The translations under genes and the position numbers were made by a program. From Varroa destructor (lineage: Eukaryota; Arthropoda; Arachnida; Mesostigmata; Varroidae), in assembly GCF_002443255.2 (NCBI RefSeq), contig NW_019211454.1, positions 35,825,187-35,889,186 of the forward strand: a DNA stretch of 64,000 bases, read 5' to 3'. Below, one piece after another: positions 1-10,395 of the stretch. Every line of letters starts with the position of its first letter. Position 1 is the first letter of the stretch. A model generated the notes under the pieces. It saw nothing but the letters and a program-made list of their open reading frames with translations. It made no database searches and had not been told where the DNA came from.

Positions 1-685
1 TCAATGTAAACTACGGTACTCTCGAGCGATTTTCGAAGGGATGAATGAGCTGGATTTTCAAAGTGAGGGTTGCTCCGCATGACGGATATATACGGATGAG
101 CCTTTAGACAGCAAATCGCTGAGAAACATGCACATGTCTTCTTAATTGCGTCAGTAAACAGAGGCTGAAGTAGACGATCGTGCCGTTTTCTCAATCTATT
201 TTACGACTTTAGTAAAAGCGACCAGGGTGAATAACAGACTCATGCAAAAGTCTTGTTGATCGAAACAATCCGACGTACCACTTGATTTTGCCCCATAGAC
301 AAAATAATATACGTCCCGGTTTTTGACGTATCGATGAAATACGGTTTAATTATTAAGGAATAAACTTGAGAAGCAGTCCGTTGTTTACAGATGCTACATT
401 CAAATGTGACCGTATCGAGCGCTTACAATATTATATTATACAATAGCACTGTCTAAACGTATAAATTCATTTTAATTCTTCCTACCGTTTTCATGATATT
501 CAATTCATGTTTGATTGGTATTTTCGATGAAACATATTTTAATAACGGACCATTATAGCCCCAAGGATGCTTACGAGTTACGTCGTAGAAAGTAACTTTT
601 GTTCGCTGAAGGGCCCCATAGTATACTTAGCAGTACTATAAGCCAACAAAACTATATATATGCAAATTCACGAAAACATTCTTAC
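1..685. other. Non-coding left edge
   Basis: AT-rich sequence with stop codons in all frames and no recognisable domain. If the exon proposed at 686-945 is real, this stretch would be its downstream intron on the minus strand, because a good GTAAGA donor reads leftward into it. Nothing else is visible. Confidence 0.4.
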
Positions 686-945
686 ACAAATCGTCTGTAG
701 CCTCATATCATTCAGTGGGCTTCCGTAAAAGGTTATTGATTGGAGAGACGTCTGAAAGTAACAGGTGCGGTAGGTGCAGTGCAGAATGGGTGATTCACAA
801 GCGAGCTCGTTGATATGACCGTCGTCACGTGGACTAAGTAAACGAACATTGTGGATACCCCACAGGGGAACTCCAGCGTAGCGCGCTGCGGTGTTAATAG
901 CAACAGAACATTCGGTAGGATCCTTTTGAATGATTGACGTTAATT
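686..945 (-). CDS. Possible internal exon of an unrecognised minus-strand gene
   Basis: An open stretch of about 87 codons on the minus strand is richer in G+C than its surroundings. It ends at a strong donor (GTAAGA, GT at 685-684) and begins after a possible AG near 946 that is preceded by a CTAAC branch-like motif, although the pyrimidine tract is poor. The peptide contains NTAARYAGVPLWGIHN and SPRDDGHINELACESP, which look protein-like, but I do not recognise a family. It does not belong to the PP1 gene, whose stop codon lies at 1867-1869 on the same strand. If real, the gene continues past the left edge of the window. It could equally be a chance open frame. Splice limits are inferred. 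Confidence 0.28.
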
Positions 946-1866
946 CTTGCACGACACATGGTTAGTTGACTCAAATATTATATTTGTTGACTGGCTATTG
1001 ATTTAAAAATTGTAGGCCGATGCGTAGCATTTATAAGAAACTACCCTTTACACTTAAAATCTCAGGTTAGTGAAAAACAAGGCGCTGATTGCTTGCTGTG
1101 CATGTGCCTTAAATGTCGATAAAAATTATAGCAGCTGTAGATTGTCGAAACTACCGCTAATAACTTCGCCTGAAACAGAATTCAGCGGAAGCCAATGGAC
1201 GCCGAGTTCGGTATCTTTGAAAGGCGGTAATATTCAGGGAGTAGCAGAATCTGGGTGCCATAAGGATAGCAGGTAAAAATTTCTGTTACTTCTACTACTA
1301 ATACTAAAACCAGCGAACATTCTCGGAGAATGCAAGGCCGTTGAAGGTTGCGGACGATAACGTATAATAGCACTTATGTGCACAAAATACGTTAACCCTT
1401 CAATATGATTCCATCTGTGTTTTCGTCTAGTGAACGTGACACGATCGTACAATGAAGGCCTACATACAGGATGAATGTACCGCCCTGCATGCCTGCGTGT
1501 TAGCGAGTCTCTGTTCCTAGAAAAAAATTGTTAGGTTTAGCTAGTTTGGTTCTGTTAGGCGAATACTCGCAAGAAGAGCTTGGTCTAAGAATATAGGTGA
1601 GCAGACAATGTTTATTGGCGAATAGTGCTCGTTACAGAATGACCCCGGATATATGCACACGGAGAGGTGTCTCCTCTCTCATGCAACAAACCTGCTACAA
1701 ACAAAACAAACAAAAGTGCTAGCCTGTAATAATCTTTGTTGTGTTAGTTTCTCCCTTTGGATGTTGACTACAATTAGAGAAAGGAAAGAACAGTGATTGT
1801 CGTAATATAAGCAGCAGCTGTGGCAGGTCGTCACTTTTACACTAAAGGCAAAAGCCTCTTGAATTA
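946..1866. other. Gap between PP1 3' end and left-edge exon
   Basis: No convincing coding sequence is seen; short open frames on both strands here lack splice or domain support. On the minus strand an AATAAA signal (TTTATT at 1611-1616 on the plus strand) lies about 250 bases past the PP1 stop codon. It is the best candidate for the PP1 polyadenylation signal, so part of this stretch is probably PP1 3' untranslated region. Confidence 0.4.
1611..1616 (-). promoter_or_regulatory. Candidate polyadenylation signal of the PP1-like gene
   Basis: AATAAA on the minus strand about 250 bases downstream of the PP1-like stop codon. Position and hexamer fit a 3' end signal, but no transcript evidence is available. 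Confidence 0.35.
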
Positions 1867-4800
1867 TCAAGTCTTCTTAATAGCCTTCTTTCTTCGAGCG
1901 CGCAGGATTTTTAGCCGACAGCAGAGATTTTGGTCTACCACCTGAAACAAATAGGGATCATTAGCGCATTCTTGTCTAATTATCGTATTATTATGATCGG
2001 TACATTAGTTATCTATTTATAAAGAATCAAGACTCTTTAGATTAATTTTCCGCCCTACCGGTTCTACTTATCTATCTTTATTACTATTAAACGCTGTGCA
2101 TGTGAGCAATGCAACGACCACTTGAGGATACTCTTACTTAGAGATTTGTCTATAGCCTCAGTTGTGAGAAGGTATGCTACCTACCATAAAGGCTGCGGCG
2201 TTGTCGAAATACCCGCAGTAGTTGGGGGCAGAAAAAAGGGTGATAAGCTTTCTTTTACAGAAAAACTCATATCCATCCTCCACAACCTGTTGCATAAAAT
2301 ACGAATAGACAAATTCATTTGTTTGTGAAAGTGTGTACCAAAGGGCAGAACAAAACAGGACTTCATTCGATACCGAATAAGGTCATGGAATTTACCTGAT
2401 GGCCCCTGCATATAAGTTCCATATCCTGTTTATTGAGAAAATCTTCGATAATGTTACTACCTGGAAAAGTTTGTTGTCATACGTTAGCGCTGTTGTGAAA
2501 TATGCGGATGCCTAGCAAACATCGTCAACGACAGCAAGCTGAATTGATGCCCGTGGTCGTACTAACTTACGCACTACGTGTGGCGTAATGTAGATTCAAT
2601 ACCCTATAATCTTAATAGTGCTTGATCGTAATGGATTAAAATGAAAAATCATGCTACTTCATTAAAAATACGGAATAAACTACATAAAACCTAGTTACAT
2701 GATGTTTCGTTGGACTTATCGTTGAATTAATGCTAATCTTTTTGCTTGATTGATAGCATTGATGCTTTTAATACATTATACTCCTGGCTGTATACGCAGT
2801 CTGTACTGCAGGATAACAGCGTATCGTGCTTCGCTAATGGAACGTCGAATCCGTATCTAGCAATCTGAAAATTCATACTTCAACTTCAGTTAGCATGCTT
2901 GGATTATTTATGTTGAGTGTCCAACAGCGTGTTCCTGTGACGTTCAATTGGTATTGTGTTAGCCTCTTACGGATACGTGTGGCAGGGACGCATTCTGCTC
3001 AGCACGAACGGTGTCAAGCAGTGCTTAAAGGCACTGTTGGATATCACTCGCCTACAGATTTATGGATGCAATCAAGTAACCTCAGTCGCCAAAACTAAAA
3101 ATTAGTCGGAAACTTGGGTCTCGGTTCAAAAATCATTATAGATCTTTCATTATAAATGAAAATAACAAAGTTATGAACTAGCTATAATCGGTAGTTTGAG
3201 GCTGATACAAACTATCGGCCTGAAACTATCTATTTCCCAATTTAGTAAGTTCGCTAGGCTTGTGCTTTATTTAAAGAGGCTGAGGATAACCCCGAATGAT
3301 TTGGTCGAGAGGAGACAATTTTGCAGTAGCATTATCACCACACACCTTCTGATCGGTGTACTAACGAGAACATTCCGTATGAAGAACAGCATATGAGTAC
3401 TACGAACTGTATGAGCAACTATATAATTCTGCAATACGATAAAAACACTAACCGAAAACGACGGAAACGCCGCGATCGTTATCTGCCCAGCCGATGATAT
3501 CCTTATCAGGATCAGACCAAAGGAGGTCGCATAGGAGGCCCGAATCAGGTACATCTACAGGCCGACGGATCTTCCGAATTTGTTCCATCGAAAGCAACTC
3601 TGGCGAAAGGCCGCCGTGACAACAGAATATCTGCGTTTCATTGTAGAGTAGTTAAAAAAAAAAATTGGATCTGAATTCAAATGTTAGCTACAGTATGTGA
3701 TGCCATCTACACGCTTATAAACAAAGCCATGCTTTAGAGAAAAGCATGTTTTTGCAAATAAAGTATTCCCGCTAGCCTGTTGTTTAAGGTGACCTATCCA
3801 TATTTCAGAGAAGTATAATGGAAATGTTAATTGGCATTCTGCAGAGTATTAAAACGTACGTTACTCCAGATACCTATGCGTATCTAATCTTCCGATGTCT
3901 GTGTCAAGAATTGCAATAAGGGTTAAAATACTTTACGACTAAGACACGGTGTAGATCGACGATTGAGAGCGTCACAATATCTTGTATCAATTAATTGAAA
4001 ATGTTTGTATTATATATATAAAAAATATTAAAAAAAAAAATAAAATATGGCTTCGGAGAACATAAGGCCAAACATCGTCTCGCTATTTTACTTTCACCTA
4101 AAAATATAGAAATTCGGTAAAAATATCAATAAAAGCAATTTAGTAATTGATCACTCTTGGTGAGAGCGAACGTCGGGTTTTCATGGAACTTTTCGGATGA
4201 AAATGCTCAAAACATAGTTCAGGATGTACGGTAAAAAAACGCACTTTTTAAACCAATACATTAAAAAAAATCACCGGCGACTACATGTTTCATTGATTAA
4301 CCTAAAATTGTTGACACTTCACTGAGCTGAGTTCCTCCGTACCTTTTCATCGACAATAGCAGCTACAGGCATACAATTGAAACATTCTGTAAACGTCTTC
4401 CATAACTTCACACTGTAACTGCAATGAACGTTCATTAAAAACGTTTGTAAAAAATAAAACGTTATTTTTCCAATGATTGTGCTACCTAAACCAACCGCCA
4501 CCTAAAAACTGTGAACGATAGGACGAAAATGTTCTAGTATGTAATGTACAGTGGTACGTAATTACTAATTCTGCAGTGGAATTCGTATTTTGGATTGTAA
4601 TTATAGAATCCTTAAGTCTGAACTGAAAAAACAATATTAACCTCATCAAAATACGACATGGTAGCGCTAAATCGGACATTTGTAAAATACAAAGGATATT
4701 TTAAAGGTCCTAGTTGTCGTGTCGAAAAAATATATATTTCTTTATATCTAATTTATATATAATAAATTCTATAGCATTCATCATTGGTACAGCCTACGAA

Positions 4801-7728
4801 TGTGTCGGAGAAAACGGTTCTACTTAAAGGAAAACCATTCAACTGCGAGAAAAGCCATACTCGAAAAACTGATGCGCACTTTGTCGCTCGCTGAAATTGG
4901 CAGAAAAAAAATCGGTCGGCCGACGGACGGACGGACTCTGACAGGCATATTGGTCAAGTACAGGTGATGAAATAAGACAATCTAGATAAAAAAAATACAG
5001 CTCAAAACGACATTTGTAACAACAGATTGCAGATGTATATATCATACCCAATTCGAAAGTCGGCCATCGATCATAAAAATGATGCTATAGATCTTAAAAT
5101 CAGGTTCTCTAGGATTTCAATAGAGAGATAAAACGTTGAGGGCCACGAAGAGAAGAACGCTTCCAGCCTCATTGCACAATATTGATTCTCAACTAAGGAC
5201 GTTATTAACATAGCCAGCGTGCAAGGTACACGCCAGGACATCAATTTTGCTCGATGCAAACTTGGGAAAAACAAGATGGTAAATTGGTATAGGAAATTCA
5301 GTTAATAAATTATGATCTCTACAATCTGCTTAAACGACTTTGTCTCGTCTAACCTTGCTCAGTACCACAAATGCAACCAATAAACTTCAACAGATCTAAA
5401 CGCGTTAACATGGCCTATATGACGATGCCATATATTCAGTGTCGACATTGATTTCTACCTACCGACGTTTGCATTCATCATAAAATCCGTATAGACGCGA
5501 TATAGACGCAGCTTCATGATTACCGCGCAGTAGCTGGACCTGACGAGGATATTTAACTTTGTAGCAAAAGAGAAGCACAATCGTCTCCATACTGTGTTTA
5601 CCTCGATCAACATAGTCACCTGAATGTGTTATTGAATCAAACGTCGTGGGTCAAATGGATGTTACTTTAGCACATATAAAACCCATCGAGGCGTGAATGT
5701 ATCAGGATGGCGCTGCTGATAACTAAAAGGGGACCTAGAAAGTTATGATGGAATCAAAGGTTAGAAGGTCATTCACTTTGTCAGCGACGTGAGTGCCGAT
5801 CCACTACTAGACGAAGACAAGCAGCCGTGTCCGTATAATTTTTGGTAAGAAAAAAAACTTCCTTTTTTATGGCAGATATTGGTTTACTAACAACTGGCTC
5901 CCTATTCTTACTGTTTACTCATGAGAAAATTCAAGCCTCACTGCTTGCCACACGCAGCTGCTGAACCCCAAACGATTATGGGATGCATTTCTATGGTATA
6001 TATGAGCATGCGGCCATCGCTGGTAGAAAAATAGTAATAAAAATAACAAAAGGCGTAAAAAACAACACGTTAAGGTTTAATATATTTCGGATATCTACTT
6101 TGTATTTCATTAATGGCTTCAATGTCTTGCAATGTAGATTAAACGTAGCGGTACGCTGTAAAAGTGCGTAATCCAAGCCCACAACATATGTACCTAGCTT
6201 ATCCGGGCCATTTTAATGGATTGGGCATTTCGAATTGTTTACTTATCGGCGTTTATAACTTAATTGGACGTTATTAGAGAACAACGACGATGTATTACTT
6301 GGTGACGAAATATTAAGTTGTTGTTTCTCGAGAGGTCGTTAGCGCAGTCCATCGAAGACTGCTGAAAACATTGGACTTTGAGCAGAATAGCTTGTTATCA
6401 GCGCAATCAACATCCGGGATGCGCAACCTAAAAGGACTTCAGTACTTCAAACGCAAAAATAATTTACAGTGAGCGAAATAAGAACTGGATAGTATCTTTC
6501 CTGTTGGCTTACCGTAAGATTCCCTATAGTACATATTGTACGTTCTCAAAACTCAAATGCTGAAGATGGAAAGATAGCTTTCTCACGAGCTCAATCCGAC
6601 TGAAACATGTGCAGTGTACTCTAGAGACATTTTACACAACTACTATCAGGAAAAATTCCGCCGGGAGCACACCGTTACCACGGACAAGAGACTGCCCACT
6701 AGCGAAAGAATCCCGTCGTACAGAAAAGTCTTCGGTGACTCTACCGGATCAGTTCGGGAGTGAGCTGATGCTCTTATTCGAAATAGAAACACCTATTATT
6801 AGATGTGGTCTGAAAATAATATTGTTAATAATAACAAATATCTATATCGTATGGTATGTAAACACAGGCATAGCTGTCGAAAAACGCTGGCTTCAGTGAA
6901 TTAGCAATAAAAGTAATACATCTAATATATATATATATATCAAGGTATCGTTTTCGAGGATTCGTCAAGTACCTCCCAAATACATATTCTTTGTTTTATT
7001 AACTAACTACATGTTACATTGGTGAAATGTAGACGATCAGCCCCCTAGCGTCAGAGGTTTAGCAATCTGAAAGACGAGAGTACTAAAAGGAAGTCCAGTT
7101 TTCATTTACGATGATAGTGCTTTAATCCAATGAATTGCTGTTACATAATACGCACAGAAGTATATCGAGCGGAAAATTTTTTGAAATGATGTATAAAGTG
7201 CCTTGTCGTAAAAAACATACCAAGAAAGAGGTAGCTTTTCTCAGGCGGATACCCTCCGACGTTGAAAATTTGTAGAAGATCGTGAAACTGACCATGTACA
7301 TCACCACAGATCTGAAGTGGAGCCTCTACCTCGAGTAGAATACTCTCTGCCAAGAAAGTTTCGCGCGTGATATGACACAATCGTTCTACCTGTTTCAAAC
7401 AGCAACATCGAACAACCGCGCGAGAATGAATCCCAAAAGTCAAAACGATATTTCGAAAAGTAAAATCATTGCCGCTCACCAGCCTATCAAAAGGGCTCAT
7501 TGCGATCGATATTAAATATTGGTGACATTGCAGTTGTAGTTTATTGTACTTCTCCAATGAAACGTGCCATCTGTATTACCAACGTACCTCTGCTTCTTCG
7601 AGCTGAACACCTTTGCCGGGCATCGTATCCCGCACCTCAAGCAACTTCGAAATTAAACCGTCAATATCAATTGTCGGATTTAAAGCATTATCGTTGTTAT
7701 TCTGAGTTATTTTGGGGGTTGTATCCAT
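1867..7728 (-). CDS. Protein phosphatase 1 catalytic subunit-like Ser/Thr phosphatase, 8 exons, 320 aa
   Basis: This is a metal-dependent Ser/Thr phosphatase of the PPP family, closest to PP1. Exons, in transcript order: 7588-7728, 7221-7389, 5463-5619, 4343-4418, 3453-3630, 2396-2460, 2185-2286 and 1867-1941 (963 nt with stop). All seven introns are GT-AG and every phase agrees. The start (ATG 7728-7726) has a good context, AAAATGG. Catalytic motifs run in order: GDVHGQ (D77, H79), GDYVDRG (D105), LLRGNHE (N137, H138), CCHGG (H186), NDRGV (R234), CRGHQ (H261) and SAPNYCG (Y285). These match PP1 D64, H66, D92, N124, H125, H173, R221, H248 and Y272 with a constant offset of 13, so the core has no insertion or deletion. 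Differences from conserved PP1s are GNHEAAS for GNHECAS, NYCGYFD for NYCGEFD, and a tail of only 24 residues after exon 7, ending in [11 protein letters not shown] instead of the usual longer C-terminus. It is probably a functional, fast-evolving paralogue rather than the housekeeping copy; that is inference. Holoenzyme partners are unknown, but most docking-groove positions I can place look conserved. Confidence 0.95.
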
Positions 7729-10281
7729 TTTACCAAAAGCTTTTCACGTAGATTTGGATGCAGGTCGATCCGCACAATCTATCTAGCACCAGTCAACGAA
7801 ACTTTCAAGGCCGAAAAACGTACGTCGCTTTTATCACGACCCGGGCTTACTACCACGGTACGCTGGACTTCGTTTTTTATCAGTCAGACGAACAAACCAA
7901 AGGAAACGTTTGGTTCGATTGACCTCGAGACAGCCTAGTTTTATCCACAGCATTTTCTCAAGTAGTCAGAGCAAATAGTAACATAGGCGTCTACACAGAA
8001 GGATCCATCGCTTGAGATTGGCCTATAAGGAGAAGCACAAGCAAAACTAGTGTAGAGAACTCGATCTGAGTGGGCAAACACCGGAAACGTATGGTTAGAG
8101 TAGTCGCCGCCAGTCGCTACCGAGAAAAAGCTCTATTGTGATTGTTATCTCGTTTGTTACGCGCCTTATACAGCCCATAGGGCTGAACTGAAAGTGGCAG
8201 GACGAAAGTGTCCTTTTGGTGATTTGGATGTAATGTGTTTGCCTACTAAACTTTAGGTTACTCAAGGTTGTTTAGGTTAGAAATCATACATAGGTACACT
8301 TCATTTCGAGCTGAAAACCAGCCGTCCGATATAATGTTCAGTGCTAATACTCGATGTAAAAATAGAAACATTTATGGATAAAATTAGGTACATAGACTCC
8401 GACGTTTTCTTATAGCCGCGGCTGTTCCCGGCCGTCAGCCTCACTTCGTTCTCCTTAGCTAGCCTAATGATACAAAAAAAAAAGTACAAAAGTTGAAGAT
8501 GAGTACCTTATCTGGGCTCTAAGTACAGCGAGCGTTAACGCAGTTGATCCTAATCAATGACCGGCACTTTATTCGAACAGATGAACATTTCATAGAGAAA
8601 GTGAAGCGGCCCAGAGGCTTTGGACACCAAAGTCAAATGCTAGAAGTAGGCGAAAGAGGATTTGAGCCGATTATCAAAACAGGGTTTACAGTAATCAGCA
8701 TGTTGAATTACACGAGCAACGGCTCACTGAAGACGGCCATAGGGCCTGCATGGCTGTAGCTACTATCTGCACACATTTGCAGCCTCTCCATAGCATCTGA
8801 ACGAGCTTCATAACGGCAAACTTTGTGACACAATCGTTATAAATTTTAGTAGTTAATAACAGGAGCAGTGACTTGTTCTAAATGCTGAGTACTGGTAGCG
8901 TTGCGAAAGCGGTTTTTATATTGGCCTGAATTAAGTCTTTGCTACCAGCTGCTATGAGTCAGGCTTAAACTTTGTTTAAACTTGACTCGTTCTGTATCAT
9001 CGTTCTGACACGTTATTTGTTTTACCAGTGTTATCTAAAATCAGAATACGCGGCCGATTTTGATTGTTTTGAAGAAAAAATTTGCCAGTATAGAAGATAT
9101 AGCTTCTTTTGTCGTTATATTATAAAATAGACAATAGACTAAGTCTCCAAAGACCAGAAGATATAACTTTGTGACAAAGGTCATTTTAAATCATTTCCCA
9201 TAACGAACGTACATACATCACCCTTTCATTAATATACTAGATATGGTAACATATAAATCATTCACTGACCATTGGCCAGCATAGAATATGCCGATTTTTT
9301 ATATGCCGATGCTAGCGTTTTTGTCGAACGTTTGAAGCGCTTCATAATAAAACTGCCACACATGGAAATTATGTCGAAATAAAGAATTCACTATTACTAA
9401 GAAAAAGTGGCGTTTCTATAAAGGCGTAAGATGTACAAGGTTACATTATTGCTGCTATTAGGAATAGTTGTATGACAAAATTGTCTACGGATTATAAGCA
9501 ACAATTATGTCTTGTACCTTATTAAATCTCTGCACGATTTGACACTATACGTTCGCCTAAAAATTTCAGTGTATTTTGCAAAGATATAATGTCCTGTTTA
9601 TTGTCGCCTAGCAACGTTTACTAGTAGGTCAAGAATTGGCCGTATTCCGACGTATCGACGACTCTGCGAGTAGGTCCAACAATGGCGTTTGTTCAAGGGT
9701 CATATCAACCTTATAGCTTGTTTCAACGTTAAACGTATATAGTGGATTTTACGTACGTATGAGTATAGTAGAATTTGAGAAAAGATGTCCGGGATACAAG
9801 CTGACGCAGTGTGCTTCTTTTCTACTATAAAGCATTAACTATAATTTTACATAATCAGAAATATTCGAACAGTTGTTATTACGTTAATTTTGCATTTTGT
9901 CTTTAATAGAAAAGCGTCAGACAACACTTTGTTTTTATTAAATTGTTTACTATGCAAATAAAGTATATTATCGAAGAAAAAATTAATTGCTAAGAATTAT
10001 AGATGCTGTAAGTAAGTCCACAACAAATGAATAACGCGTTTGCAACTTATCCAAACATTACAGAATTTTTGCCAGAAGTTGTTCGACATTTTAGGTCCGT
10101 TCATGAGCCTCGTTCTTCGTTGGGGCTTCTCTGTATCTAGTCATGTACGGCATGTTAAGTTAAAACGAAGTAATATAGAACGCTACGTTATGTGTTCATA
10201 CAGGCATCGGACCTGAAAAATTTGTAGGCATGTCTCTTACTGTTTAGAGTTTTACATCTGACATGAACTCTAGGTATCAGA
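7729..10281. other. Upstream of PP1-like gene, no gene seen
   Basis: This includes the presumed promoter and 5' untranslated region of the PP1-like gene. No clear TATA box was assigned. An imperfect inverted repeat lies at 8956-8988. The short open frames at 8301-8489 and 8544-8759 show no domain. The remainder is AT-rich and non-coding. Confidence 0.4.
8956..8988. repeat. Imperfect inverted repeat
   Basis: Two 15-base arms, 8956-8970 (GAGTCAGGCTTAAAC) and 8974-8988 (GTTTAAACTTGACTC), are separated by three bases and differ at two positions. This could be a short hairpin or the remnant of a foldback element. No function is assigned. Confidence 0.6.
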
Positions 10282-10395
10282 CCGCTGGCCCACAGCACGA
10301 AACGGCGTGTGTCCATGCCCAGATTCGAACCTAGACCACAACGAGTCTTTAATAATTAGCAAGCAAATACGTTGCCCACTAAACCATCACCGTAA
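10282..10395 (-). repeat. tRNA-derived SINE-like copy 1
   Basis: Read on the minus strand the element contains an A-box-like TGGTTTAGTGGGC and a B-box GGTTCGAATCT about 50 bases apart, the internal RNA polymerase III promoter layout of tRNA genes. No cloverleaf with a proper acceptor stem or anticodon arm can be drawn, so it is not a functional tRNA. A related but damaged copy lies at 17872-17970 in the same orientation. Shared blocks include CAGCACGAA and ACCACAACG, and the A-box-side ends also match. Element limits are approximate. Confidence 0.6.

Noticed and set aside
2130..2160. Alternative last PP1 exon encoding [12 protein letters not shown]
   Set aside because: It would require an intron of about 28 bases. 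The exon at 1867-1941 ([13 protein letters not shown]) aligns much better with the PP1 segment and has a good acceptor.
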